Positions 1-8,128 of a stretch of DNA of 64,000 bases are shown here, in pieces; position 1 is the stretch's first letter, and each line of letters starts with the position of its first letter. The position numbers were made by a program, and so were the translations under genes. The stretch is from contig NZ_JAHPZX010000003.1 in assembly GCF_021325795.1 (NCBI RefSeq), positions 372,001 to 436,000 on the forward strand, given 5' to 3'. The notes beneath the pieces were generated by a model. That model saw only the letters and a list, made by a program, of their open reading frames with translations, had not been told where the DNA came from and did not search any database. The DNA is from Bordetella sp. LUAb4. Lineage in GTDB: Bacteria; Pseudomonadota; Gammaproteobacteria; Burkholderiales; Burkholderiaceae_B.

Positions 1-214
1 GGCCGGCGCTTTCCAGTTCGCGCAACGCTTCCCGCACGGGCACGCGCGAGACTTTCAATTGCTCGACCAACTCCGATTCACGCAAGGCCTGGCCGGGCAT
101 ATAGGCGCCGGACAGAATGCCATTGAGCAATTGGTCGCGCACCAGTTTGCCGAGCGAGGTGTTCTTGATGTCCTCGAACGTTGCCTGGCCAGTGCTTGAG
201 GCGAGCCACTTCAT
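1..214 (-). CDS. GntR-family transcriptional regulator (N-terminal part, runs off window)
   Basis: The first 71 residues are present; the rest lies before base 1. They form the winged-helix DNA-binding domain of the GntR/FadR family: a 'LGKLVRDQLLNGILSGAY' helix, then 'MPGQALRESELVEQL' and the recognition-helix segment 'VSRVPVREALRELE', which is diagnostic for the family. The ATG at 214 is preceded by an AGGAG ribosome-binding site. The effector domain (FCD or UTRA) cannot be seen. A perfect 14-bp palindrome lies about 30 bp upstream, suggesting autoregulation. The gene diverges from the cytochrome bd operon, but nothing in the sequence shows that it controls that operon. Confidence 0.9.
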   Translation of the reverse strand, partial: MKWLASSTGQATFEDIKNTSLGKLVRDQLLNGILSGAYMPGQALRESELVEQLKVSRVPVREALRELESAG

Positions 215-241
215 GATAAAGCTCCTGCGGGTGTTTCGTAG

Positions 242-255
242 AATCGTATACGATT
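242..255. promoter_or_regulatory. Perfect palindrome, probable GntR operator
   Basis: The sequence AATCGTATACGATT is a perfect 14-bp palindrome with a GTATAC core. It lies 28 bp upstream of the GntR start codon. FCD-type GntR regulators commonly bind short palindromes of the TNGTNNNACNA kind, so this is probably the regulator's own operator. Assignment is by position and symmetry only. Confidence 0.55.
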
Positions 256-342
256 AGACGACTTTCAATCGTTGGCTGTCAACTGCCTTACGGGAATACC
301 TGGAGTGGAAATTTTCGCCACGCCCGCTTTCCCCTGGACTCA

Positions 343-356
343 TTGACTTGGATCAT
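343..356 (+). promoter_or_regulatory. FNR/Anr-like site upstream of the cyd operon
   Basis: TTGAC-TTGG-ATCAT matches the FNR consensus TTGAT-N4-ATCAA at 8 of 10 positions. A -10-like AACAAT at 379-384 is placed as expected for an activator centred about 41 bp upstream of a transcription start near 391. The cydP start follows at 413. Oxygen control of cytochrome bd operons is common; this individual site is inferred. Confidence 0.4.
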
Positions 357-412
357 GACGCCCGCGCGCCGGTACGCGAACAATCTCGCTGTACCTACAC
401 GGAGTTCGTTCC

Positions 413-703
413 ATGCCCCCTCTGCCGGCCGATCCATGCCGCAAGGCCCGGTGTTGTCAGCGCGCGCGTCCACTCGGACCGCGACGTCCGTCCTTTCTTG
501 CGCGCGCCGGCGCGTTCGGCCGTGCGCATCCCACCGCCCGTGAAATCGCCCTGGTGGTGATCGTCAAGTTGACCCTGCTGGTGTTGCTGCAGCTTCTTTT
601 CTTCTCGAATCCGCAGAAGAACGCCTCCTTCGGTCCCAAACAAGTTTCCGCCGCCCTGGTCGGACCCCCCACGCAACCCTCGGAGACCGGCCATGATCGA
701 TAG
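413..703 (+). CDS. cydP: Cytochrome bd oxidase putative small subunit CydP
   Basis: A 96-residue ORF ends inside the cydA start region, overlapping cydA by 11 bp in another frame. Its C-terminal half has one hydrophobic segment preceded by 'REIALVVIVKLTLLVLL' and followed by 'FFSNPQ', the pattern of small CydP subunits found ahead of cydAB in beta- and gammaproteobacteria. The first ~40 residues are Arg/Ala/Pro-rich and look non-conserved, so the true start may lie further downstream at a non-ATG codon. It probably packs against CydAB in the membrane, as CydX does. CydP identity rests on the transmembrane motif and position. Confidence 0.7.
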   Translation: MPPLPADPCRKARCCQRARPLGPRRPSFLARAGAFGRAHPTAREIALVVIVKLTLLVLLQLLFFSNPQKNASFGPKQVSAALVGPPTQPSETGHDR

Positions 704-2270
704 TCATGTCGTCGACCTATCGCGTCTGCAGTTCGCGGTTACCGCGCTGTACCACTTTCTCTTCGTCCCGCTGACCCTGGGCCTGTCCTGGATCCTGGTG
801 ATCATGGAGTCCGTCTACGTGATGACGGGCAAGCAGATCTACAAGGACATGACCCGCTTCTGGGGCAAGCTGTTCGGCATCAACTTCGCCATGGGCGTGG
901 CCACCGGCCTGACCCTGGAATTCCAGTTCGGCACCAACTGGTCGTACTACTCGCACTACGTGGGGGACATCTTCGGGGTGCCGCTGGCCATCGAGGGCCT
1001 GATGGCCTTCTTCCTGGAGTCCACCTTCGTCGGCCTGTTCTTCTTCGGCTGGGACCGGCTCACGCGCGTGCAGCACCTGGTCGTCACCGCGCTGGTGGCG
1101 ATCGGGTCGAATCTGTCGGCCTTGTGGATCCTGGTGGCCAACGGCTGGATGAACTTTCCCGCCGGCGCGCATTTCAACTACGAGAACATGCGCATGGAAT
1201 TGACGGATCTGTCGACCGTGCTGTTCAACCCGATCGCGCAGGTCAAGTTCGTGCATACGGTGTCGGCCGGCTATGTCACCGCCGCCATGTTCGTGTTGGG
1301 CATCTCGGCCTGGTATCTGCTGCGCAAGCGCCACATTGCCTTCGCCAAGCGCTCTTTCGCCATCGCCGCCGGCTTCGGCCTGGCGTCGACGCTGTCGGTG
1401 ATCGTGCTGGGCGACGAATCGGGCTATACCACCGGTGAAGTGCAGCGGATGAAGCTGGCCGCCATCGAGTCCGAATGGGAAACCCAGCCGGCGCCCGCTT
1501 CCTTCACCTTGTTCGGCCTGCCCAATCAAGCGGAGCAGCGCACCGATTACGCCGTGCGCATCCCGTACGCGCTGGGTCTCATCGCCACCCGTTCCGTGAC
1601 CGAGCCGGTGATGGGCATCAAGGACCTGGTGAAGGAAAACCGCAACCGTATCGAGAATGGCATGCTGGCCTATGGCGCGCTGCGTGACCTGCGCGCGGGC
1701 GATACGTCCGAGCAGGCGCGTGAACGCTTCGCGGCGCATCAGCAAGACCTGGGCTACGGTTTGCTGCTGAAGCATTACACCGACAATGTGGTGGACGCCA
1801 CGCCGGCGCAGATCGATCGCGCGGCCGCGGACACGGTGCCGCCCGTGGCGCCCGTGTTCTGGTCCTTCCGCATCATGGTCGGCCTGGGTGTCCTGTTCCT
1901 GGTGACTTTCCTGCTAGCGTTCTGGTTCAGCGCCAGGCGCCTGGTGGATTTGCCCAGATACCGCTGGTTCCTGCGCTGGGCCGTATGGGCCATTCCCTTG
2001 CCGTGGCTGGCCGCGGAGTTCGGCTGGATCGTCGCCGAAGTGGGGCGGCAACCGTGGACCATCGCGGGCATTCTGCCAACCCGCTTGTCGGCGTCCACGC
2101 TGCAGCCCGGTGATCTGTATTTCAGCCTGGCTGGCTTTCTCTTCTTCTACACCGGACTGCTCGTCGTGGAAATGTTCCTGATGGTGCGCTACGCCCGCCG
2201 CGGCCCGGACTACCATCCAGAGCCGGTGCGCGCAGCAGGTCTGCCGCCCCTGGCCGGCAAGTCGGCTTAA
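693..2270 (+). CDS. cydA: Cytochrome bd ubiquinol oxidase subunit I
   Basis: The 525-residue integral membrane protein carries the quinol-oxidation site and all three haems of the bd oxidase. His21 in 'TALYHFLFVPLTLG' corresponds to the haem b595 ligand of E. coli (His19). The Q-loop contains 'KLAAIESEWETQPAP', with the Lys and Glu residues implicated in quinol binding, and the loop is of the long E. coli type. 'EVGRQPWTI' near the C-terminus is the family signature. The ATG follows a GGAG site. It is first of a tight cydA-cydB-cydX run. The enzyme reduces O2 to water with high affinity without proton pumping. Confidence 0.97.
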   Translation: MIDSHVVDLSRLQFAVTALYHFLFVPLTLGLSWILVIMESVYVMTGKQIYKDMTRFWGKLFGINFAMGVATGLTLEFQFGTNWSYYSHYVGDIFGVPLAIEGLMAFFLESTFVGLFFFGWDRLTRVQHLVVTALVAIGSNLSALWILVANGWMNFPAGAHFNYENMRMELTDLSTVLFNPIAQVKFVHTVSAGYVTAAMFVLGISAWYLLRKRHIAFAKRSFAIAAGFGLASTLSVIVLGDESGYTTGEVQRMKLAAIESEWETQPAPASFTLFGLPNQAEQRTDYAVRIPYALGLIATRSVTEPVMGIKDLVKENRNRIENGMLAYGALRDLRAGDTSEQARERFAAHQQDLGYGLLLKHYTDNVVDATPAQIDRAAADTVPPVAPVFWSFRIMVGLGVLFLVTFLLAFWFSARRLVDLPRYRWFLRWAVWAIPLPWLAAEFGWIVAEVGRQPWTIAGILPTRLSASTLQPGDLYFSLAGFLFFYTGLLVVEMFLMVRYARRGPDYHPEPVRAAGLPPLAGKSA

Positions 2271-2280
2271 GGAGTTCGCC

Positions 2281-3387
2281 ATGTTCGATTACACCGTTTT
2301 GCAAGTGATCTGGTGGGCCTTGATCGGCACGTTGCTGATCGGCTTTGCCCTGACCGATGGCTTCGACATGGGCGCCTGCGTGCTGCTGCCCTTCGTGGCG
2401 CGCAACGATACGGAGCGCCGCGTGGTGGTCAACGCCGTGGGCGCCACGTGGGAAGGCAACCAGGTCTGGTTCGTCACCGCGGGGGGCGCCACCTTCGCTG
2501 CCTGGCCGCGCGTCTATGCCACGGCGTTTTCCGGTTTCTATATCGCCCTGCTGCTGGTCTTGTTCGCGTTGTTCTTTCGGCCGGTGGGCTTCGACTATCG
2601 CGGCAAGATTGCGGACCCGCGCTGGCGCGGTTTCTGGGACTGGGCGCTGTTCGGCGGCAGCCTGGTGCCGGCGCTGGTGTTTGGCGTGGCTTTCGGCAAT
2701 CTGCTGCAGGGCGTGCCTTTCGAATTCGACGCCGACTTGCGGTCGACCTACACCGGCAGCTTTTTCGCCTTGCTGAACCCCTTCGCCTTGTTGTGCGGCC
2801 TGGTCAGCCTGAGCATGCTGGTGACGCACGGCGCCGCGCTATTGCAGTTGAAGACCGATGGCGCCGTGCGGGCCCGCGCCGCGCGTGCCCAGCGGTGGGC
2901 GGGCCTGATTGGCCTGGTGCTGTTCGCCTTGGCGGGTGTGTGGGTGGCGACCGCGCTGCCTGGCTTCCGCATGCAGGCCAACGGCAACGCGGTGGCAGCG
3001 GCGGGTGCGTGGATGGACAACTATGCGCGCTGGCCCGCGATGCTGATCGCGCCCGTGCTGGGATTGCTGGGCTTGGCTGGCGCGGCGGCGCTGTCGGGCC
3101 GTCATTCGGGTGCGGCGGGATTTCTCAGCTCCGGTGGGGCCCTCATCGGCATCATCCTGACCGCGGGCTTTTCCATGTTCCCGTTCATCATGCCGTCCTC
3201 GACCGACACCGTGCACAGCCTGACCGTGTGGAATTCCACGTCCAGCGCATTGACTTTGGAAATCATGCTGTTCGCCGTGATCGTGTTCCTGCCGTTGATC
3301 CTGGTTTACACAAGCTGGGTCTACAAAGTCATGTTCGGCCGCGTGACCAATCGCGTCATCGAAGCCGACCAGCACACGCTGTATTGA
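2281..3387 (+). CDS. cydB: Cytochrome bd ubiquinol oxidase subunit II
   Basis: The 368-residue polytopic membrane protein begins 'MFDYTVLQVIWWALIGTLL' and continues with 'GFALTDGFDMGACVLLP', the conserved first transmembrane helix of CydB. 'WEGNQVWFVTAGGATFAAWP' is the second family block, and 'MFPFIMPSS' lies near the C-terminus. It partners CydA and binds no catalytic haem of its own in E. coli. An AGGAG site precedes the ATG, 10 bp after cydA. Length fits the family (about 380 residues). Confidence 0.97.
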   Translation: MFDYTVLQVIWWALIGTLLIGFALTDGFDMGACVLLPFVARNDTERRVVVNAVGATWEGNQVWFVTAGGATFAAWPRVYATAFSGFYIALLLVLFALFFRPVGFDYRGKIADPRWRGFWDWALFGGSLVPALVFGVAFGNLLQGVPFEFDADLRSTYTGSFFALLNPFALLCGLVSLSMLVTHGAALLQLKTDGAVRARAARAQRWAGLIGLVLFALAGVWVATALPGFRMQANGNAVAAAGAWMDNYARWPAMLIAPVLGLLGLAGAAALSGRHSGAAGFLSSGGALIGIILTAGFSMFPFIMPSSTDTVHSLTVWNSTSSALTLEIMLFAVIVFLPLILVYTSWVYKVMFGRVTNRVIEADQHTLY

Positions 3388-3409
3388 ATCGAATCAAAGG
3401 GAGAACGAC

Positions 3410-3544
3410 ATGTGGTATTTCACCTGGACCCTGGGCCTGGCCGCCGCCGTATCCTTCGGCATCATGAACGCCATGTGGCTGGAGCCGCGCCTGGACGATG
3501 ACGACCAGGCAGACGCTCAGATCCAGCCCAGCCAGCGCCAGTAA
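3410..3544 (+). CDS. cydX: Cytochrome bd-I accessory subunit CydX
   Basis: This 44-codon gene lies 22 bp after cydB behind an AAGGGAGA ribosome-binding site. The peptide starts 'MWYFTWTLGLAAAVSFGI' and has one transmembrane helix followed by 'WLEPRLDDDD' and a polar tail. The MWYF(A/T)W start is the hallmark of CydX/YbgT, which stabilises the haems of the bd oxidase. Its last 28 bp overlap the 3' end of the convergent anion-symporter gene. With CydP upstream, the operon encodes two different one-helix accessory subunits. Confidence 0.92.
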   Translation: MWYFTWTLGLAAAVSFGIMNAMWLEPRLDDDDQADAQIQPSQRQ

Positions 3545-5025
3545 GTCATGGCCATCAGCAGCATCAGCAGGTAGCCGATGATGGTCACGACGATGCCTAC
3601 CTTGGCGAACTGCTTGGCATTGAAGGTATCAGTACCCAGGCACACCATGTTTTGCGGCGCGTTGATGGGAAGCAGAAAACCATAGCTGACGGTGAAGCCC
3701 AGCAACATGGTCATGCCGGGGCGGCTGAATTCCCCCGGTAACGTGGTCAGCACGGAAATCAGAATGGGCAACATGGCCGAGGTCAGCGCGGTGGCGCTGG
3801 CAAAGCCCAGATGCACCACGATGAGAAAGGCAGCCAGGATCGCGAAGATGCCCACCGCGCCCACGCTGTCCAACCCTGTATGCAGGACGACCTGTTCGCC
3901 CAGCCACCTGCCGGCCTGGGTCGTCAACAGGGTGGTGCCCAAGCTGATGCCGACGCCGAACACGATGACCGTGCCCCATGGAATGCGTGACTGCACGTCC
4001 TTCCATGTCATCACGCCGATACGCGGCAGCATCAGCAACACCAGGCCGAAATAGGTGGTGGCCGTGGTGTCGTAGCGATGCAGCCGCCCTTCCGTGGCCC
4101 ACGCCAGCAGCAACAGAATGGACACGCACATCAGGCGCTTCTGCGGGCCGGTCATGGGCCCCAGGTCGGCCAGCAGGCCATCTATGGTTTCACGGCCGCC
4201 GGCAATCGCGTTGGCTTCCGGCGGCATCAGCTTGACGACGGTGACCAGCAGCACCACCGACATGATGATGGCCCAGGGCGCGCCGGCAATCAGCCAGTCC
4301 GCCCACGTGACACGCTGGCCCAGCATCTTGTCCATGAAGCCCAAGGTCAGCAGGTTCTGCGCGGCGGCGGTCTGGATGCCGACGTTCCAGATGCTGACGG
4401 CCTGGGCCACGACGATCATGATCCCTGCCGCCACATTGCTGCGCTTCTCCACCGCGAAGGCGGTAATGATCCCCATCATGATGGGTACCACCGCCGCGCT
4501 GCGCGCCGTGGCGCTGGGCACCACCAGGCTCAGCACGATGGTGACGGCCACGCAGCCAATCAGGACGCGGCGCGTGCTGGTGCCGATCTTCGATAGCGTC
4601 AACAGGGCGATACGGCGGTCCAGGCCGGTATGGGTCATGGCGGCCGCGATGAACAGCGCGCCGCCGACCAGCGCCAGGGCCGGATTGGAGAAACCTGTCA
4701 GGGCCATGCCGATGGCGGCCGAGGTGCCGTATTCAACCGCCGGATTCTGGATGTTGGGCGCGGTACCTATGAGAAAGGCGATGAGCGCCGTGATGATGAT
4801 GGCGCTGGCCTCGTAAGACACCGCTTCGGTGATCCACACCACCACGGCAAAAACCAAAATGGCCAGCATCCGATGCCCCGCCACCGGCAGGTCCGCCGGC
4901 AGGGGGATCAACAGCACCGCGATCAGGGCAATGACGCCCGCCACCAATCCCAGAGGGACTTTGGCTTTGGGGGGCTTGCTCGCGGGAGTCGCCGGGAGGG
5001 CGGACGAGGGGGCGGAAGAGGGCAT
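3517..5025 (-). CDS. DASS-family (SLC13) sodium:anion symporter
   Basis: The 502-residue protein has about 11-12 hydrophobic segments after a Ser/Pro/Ala-rich cytoplasmic N-terminus. 'VVPSATARSAAVVPIM' and 'PINAPQNMV' match the two substrate- and sodium-binding repeats of divalent-anion:Na+ symporters (CitT, YbhI, DcuC-like permeases). Substrates of the family are di- and tricarboxylates or sulfate; the exact one cannot be told here. The ATG at 5025 is preferred over an in-frame GTG one codon upstream because a GGAG site lies seven bases before it. The 3' end overlaps cydX convergently. Confidence 0.88.
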   Translation of the reverse strand: MPSSAPSSALPATPASKPPKAKVPLGLVAGVIALIAVLLIPLPADLPVAGHRMLAILVFAVVVWITEAVSYEASAIIITALIAFLIGTAPNIQNPAVEYGTSAAIGMALTGFSNPALALVGGALFIAAAMTHTGLDRRIALLTLSKIGTSTRRVLIGCVAVTIVLSLVVPSATARSAAVVPIMMGIITAFAVEKRSNVAAGIMIVVAQAVSIWNVGIQTAAAQNLLTLGFMDKMLGQRVTWADWLIAGAPWAIIMSVVLLVTVVKLMPPEANAIAGGRETIDGLLADLGPMTGPQKRLMCVSILLLLAWATEGRLHRYDTTATTYFGLVLLMLPRIGVMTWKDVQSRIPWGTVIVFGVGISLGTTLLTTQAGRWLGEQVVLHTGLDSVGAVGIFAILAAFLIVVHLGFASATALTSAMLPILISVLTTLPGEFSRPGMTMLLGFTVSYGFLLPINAPQNMVCLGTDTFNAKQFAKVGIVVTIIGYLLMLLMAMTYWRWLGWI

Positions 5026-5065
5026 CACGATCTCCAGTTTCGGTCAGCGTCCGGGTCTGTGAAGA

Positions 5066-6094
5066 TCAGGACGGTAGCGCAGCTGTTGAATGGCCGGGAG
5101 AGGCCGCGTGTGACATGCCAGGGTCTGTCGACCCTGCGGACCGGGATTGCGGCAGCGAGGCGGAAGTCGACCTGTCGGCAAGCCAATCCCGCCGTGACAG
5201 GAAGTATTCCGTCAACCGCGCTTCCTCTGAATTCGCCTCTGGCCGCCAATCATAGCGCCACTTGGCGACAGGCGGCATGGACATCAGAATCGATTCGGTG
5301 CGGCCCCGGCTCTGCAAACCAAACAGGGTGCCGCGGTCGATGATGAGGTTGAATTCAACATAACGGCCACGCCGGAATTGCTGGAAATCCTGCTCGCGCT
5401 CGCCATAGGGCATGTGCTGGCGCACCGTGACGATAGGCAGGTAAGCGGCCAGGAACGCATCGCCGACACTGCGGGTCAAGGCGAAGTCGTCCTGGAAGCC
5501 GAACTCATTGAAGTCATCGAAGAAGATCCCGCCGACGCCGCGCGCCTCATTGCGATGCGGCAGATAGAAGTAGTCATCGCACCAGGTCTTGAAGCTGGGG
5601 TAGAGATCATCGCCGAAGGGCTGCAAGGCATCGCGGCAGGTGGCGTGGAAATGGCGCGCATCGTTTTCGTTGCCATACACCGGCGTCAGGTCCATGCCGC
5701 CGCCGAACCAGTAGACCGGCGTGGCGCCGCCGGTGGCGACGAACAGGCGCACGTTCATATGAACCGTGGGACAGTAGGGGTTGCGCGGGTGCAGGACCAG
5801 GGACACGCCCATCGCTTCGAAGCCGCAACCCTTCAGGGCCGGCCGCTGATCGACGATGGCACGCGGCAGGCTGTCGCCCTGCACGTGCGAAAAATTGACG
5901 CCACCGCGCTCGAAGAAGTTGCCTTCCTCGATCACGCAACTGCGGCCATGGCCGCACAGGGGATCGGTGGGTGGCCGATGCCAGGGATCGACCATGAAGG
6001 TTTTGCCGTCGAAGGCTTCCAGGGCCGAGACAATGCGGTGCTGCAGTTCCAGGAAATAGGTTTTGACGGCTTCGGTGTCGATGTGTTGATGCAT
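5066..6094 (-). CDS. hemF: Oxygen-dependent coproporphyrinogen III oxidase
   Basis: HemF decarboxylates coproporphyrinogen III to protoporphyrinogen IX using O2 in haem synthesis. Seen here are '[23 protein letters not shown]', the 'HMNVRLF' strand, '[13 protein letters not shown]' and '[26 protein letters not shown]', all standard HemF blocks. The protein has 342 residues, about 40 more than E. coli HemF; the extra part is a Ser/Ala-rich C-terminal tail after '[10 protein letters not shown]'. A GGGAG site precedes the ATG. An FNR/Anr-like site lies about 100 bp upstream. Haem supply links it to the nearby cytochrome genes. Confidence 0.96.
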   Translation of the reverse strand: MHQHIDTEAVKTYFLELQHRIVSALEAFDGKTFMVDPWHRPPTDPLCGHGRSCVIEEGNFFERGGVNFSHVQGDSLPRAIVDQRPALKGCGFEAMGVSLVLHPRNPYCPTVHMNVRLFVATGGATPVYWFGGGMDLTPVYGNENDARHFHATCRDALQPFGDDLYPSFKTWCDDYFYLPHRNEARGVGGIFFDDFNEFGFQDDFALTRSVGDAFLAAYLPIVTVRQHMPYGEREQDFQQFRRGRYVEFNLIIDRGTLFGLQSRGRTESILMSMPPVAKWRYDWRPEANSEEARLTEYFLSRRDWLADRSTSASLPQSRSAGSTDPGMSHAASPGHSTAALPS

Positions 6095-6195
6095 GGCGGG
6101 CTCCCACGGCGCGCCCCGCTTCCATGTCTTGGTGGGGCGCTGGAGGGGCGGAATTGCCCCCTTGGGCCAGTCTAGGGAGCAGGCGCCGCAGCGCC

Positions 6196-6209
6196 TTGAT
6201 AAAGGTCAA
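6196..6209 (-). promoter_or_regulatory. FNR/Anr-like site upstream of hemF
   Basis: TTGAT-AAAG-GTCAA matches the FNR/Anr consensus TTGAT-N4-ATCAA at 9 of 10 positions. It is centred about 108 bp upstream of the hemF start codon in the hemF-opgD gap. In Pseudomonas aeruginosa hemF is controlled by Anr and Dnr through such a site, which makes the placement meaningful. No transcript data are available here. Confidence 0.5.
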
Positions 6210-6373
6210 AGCGGCTGCGGAGGAAGGCTGAAAAAAGCGCCGGCAATGACGTGGAAACCCCGTATCGGCACGTCATGGACGCGTCGCGATGGTCTTGTAA
6301 ACGTCCCGTTGACGGGATGTCATCGTATGTTCGCAAATGAAAATCGCTGAATGTCGTATGCTTCTGCGTAAGC

Positions 6374-6423
6374 ACGGATGCCGGCCGCCGCCACATGGAA
6401 TGACGACGCCGGCATCCGTTTTC
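6374..6423 (+). promoter_or_regulatory. Long GC-rich hairpin with T-run in the opgD leader
   Basis: A perfect 12-bp stem (6374-6385 with 6408-6419, arm ACGGATGCCGGC) encloses a 22-base loop and is followed by TTTT. It ends about 34 bp before the opgD start. The shape is that of an intrinsic terminator or attenuator within the leader. It could also end transcription entering from upstream. The rest of the 6095-6456 gap holds the FNR-like site and no gene. Confidence 0.45.
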
Positions 6424-6456
6424 ATTAATCCGCTCTTCCCGGCTCGCTTCGTTTCC

Positions 6457-8094
6457 ATGCATCGTAGAAAATTGCTGAAGGCCTTCACGGCCTTGACCGC
6501 CGCCACCGGCTTGCCCGCCGGCGCGCTATTCGCCGCTTCCGCCTACGCACAGGACCCCAGCAAACCAGGGACAGGCGCGAAATTCGATTTCAAGCAGCTG
6601 CAGACGCGCGCCCGCGACCTGGCTGGCGAGACCTTCATCGACGGCCGCCAGAAGCTGCCCGAGACCTTGTCCAAGATGACGCCGCAGCAGTTCAACGCCA
6701 TCCAGTACGATCCCGGGCACTCGCTGTGGCATGACTTGCACGGCAAGCTGGACGTGCAGTTCTTCCACGTCGGCATGGATTTCCGCCAACCCGTGCGCAT
6801 GCATGCGATCGATCCCAAGACCGGGGTGGTCCGCGAGATTCCCTTCCGTCCGGAGTTGTTCAATTACGCCGACAGCGGCGTGGATGTGAACCAGCTCAAG
6901 GGGGATCTGGGCTTTTCGGGCCTGAAGGTGTTCAAGGCGCCCAATATCGCCAAGTACGACATCGTGTCCTTCCTGGGTGCCAGCTACTTCCGCGCGGTGG
7001 ACAATACTGGCCAGTATGGCTTGTCGGCGCGCGGCCTGGCGATCAATACCTACGCTGGTGTGCCCGAGGAATTCCCCCATTTCACCGAGTTCTGGTTCGA
7101 GACGCCGGCGGCCAACGCCACCCGCTTCGTACTGTACGCCCTGCTCGATTCGCTGAGCGCCACGGGTGCCTATCGTTTCGACATCGACTGCCTGGCGGAC
7201 CGCGTGGTGATGGATATCGACGCGTATATCTATGCGCGGCGCGACATCAAGCAGCTGGGCATCACGCCGATGACCAGCATGTTCAGCTGCGGCGGCTATG
7301 AGCGCCGCATGTGCGACACCATCCATCCGAACATCCACGATTCCGACCGCTTGTCGATGTGGCGCGGGGATGGCGAGTGGGTGTGCCGGCCGTTGAACAA
7401 CCCGGAACGCATTGCCTTCAGCACCTTCCAGGACGAGAACCCGCGTGGTTTCGGGCTGGTGCAAAGCAATCATGATTTCGCCACGTACCAGGACACCGTG
7501 GACTGGTACAGCCGCCGGCCCAGCCTGTGGGTGGAGCCGACCACGCCTTGGGGCAAGGGTACGGTGGACCTGATGGAATTGCCGACCACGGGCGAGACCC
7601 TGGACAACGTCGTGGCGTTCTGGAATCCGCAAGAGCCGGTCAAGGCCGGCGCCGAATTGCGCTTTGGCTACAAGCTGCACTGGGCCGCGCTGCCGCCGGT
7701 CAAGCCGACACTGGCGCAGGTGCTGGCCACGCGTTCCGGCATGGGCGGATTCATCGAGGGATGGGCGCCTGGCGAGCATTACCCGGACAAGTGGGCGCGC
7801 CGCTTCGCCATCGATTTCGTCGGTGGCCCGCTGCAAGGCATGGACAAGAACGAGCGCCTGGAGTCCGTGGTGACCATCAGCCATGGCGAGGCCCGCGACC
7901 AGCAGATCTTCGCCCTGCATCCCGCCGTCGAAGGCTTCCGCGCCATGTTCGACTGGTACCCCACCAGCGACAGCGTGGAACCCGTGGAGATGCGCTTGTT
8001 CATCCGCCGCATCAAGGACAAGAAGGTGCTGAGCGAGACGTGGCTGTACCAATACTTCCCGCCCGCGCCGGAAAAGCGGAAGTATCCGGCTTGA
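6457..8094 (+). CDS. opgD: Periplasmic glucan biosynthesis protein, Tat-exported (OpgD/MdoD type)
   Basis: The 545-residue protein belongs to the OpgG/OpgD family, which acts in the periplasm on the backbone of osmoregulated periplasmic glucans. The start at 6457 gives an N-terminus '[18 protein letters not shown]' with a twin-arginine pattern and a cleavage region near 'ASAYAQ', which favours Tat-exported OpgD over Sec-exported OpgG. Family blocks include '[14 protein letters not shown]', '[10 protein letters not shown]', '[12 protein letters not shown]', 'FWFETPA' and '[13 protein letters not shown]'. An in-frame ATG 40 codons upstream would bury the Tat signal and is rejected. No opgH lies in the window, so the gene stands alone. 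Confidence 0.88.
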   Translation: MHRRKLLKAFTALTAATGLPAGALFAASAYAQDPSKPGTGAKFDFKQLQTRARDLAGETFIDGRQKLPETLSKMTPQQFNAIQYDPGHSLWHDLHGKLDVQFFHVGMDFRQPVRMHAIDPKTGVVREIPFRPELFNYADSGVDVNQLKGDLGFSGLKVFKAPNIAKYDIVSFLGASYFRAVDNTGQYGLSARGLAINTYAGVPEEFPHFTEFWFETPAANATRFVLYALLDSLSATGAYRFDIDCLADRVVMDIDAYIYARRDIKQLGITPMTSMFSCGGYERRMCDTIHPNIHDSDRLSMWRGDGEWVCRPLNNPERIAFSTFQDENPRGFGLVQSNHDFATYQDTVDWYSRRPSLWVEPTTPWGKGTVDLMELPTTGETLDNVVAFWNPQEPVKAGAELRFGYKLHWAALPPVKPTLAQVLATRSGMGGFIEGWAPGEHYPDKWARRFAIDFVGGPLQGMDKNERLESVVTISHGEARDQQIFALHPAVEGFRAMFDWYPTSDSVEPVEMRLFIRRIKDKKVLSETWLYQYFPPAPEKRKYPA

Positions 8095-8124
8095 GGTAAG
8101 CGGTCATGCGGTAAGCGGTCATGC
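8095..8124. repeat. Two perfect 15-bp tandem copies between convergent genes
   Basis: GGTAAGCGGTCATGC occurs twice head to tail (8095-8109 and 8110-8124), beginning at the base after the opgD stop codon and ending five bases before the stop of the converging ABC gene. It looks like a recent tandem duplication. No terminator hairpin is seen in this short gap. Confidence 0.85.
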
Positions 8125-8128
8125 TGAT

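Noticed and set aside
717-1775. A 352-codon antisense frame within cydA
   Set aside because: It lies wholly inside a well-conserved gene and encodes His/Gln/Arg-rich sequence with no start signal.
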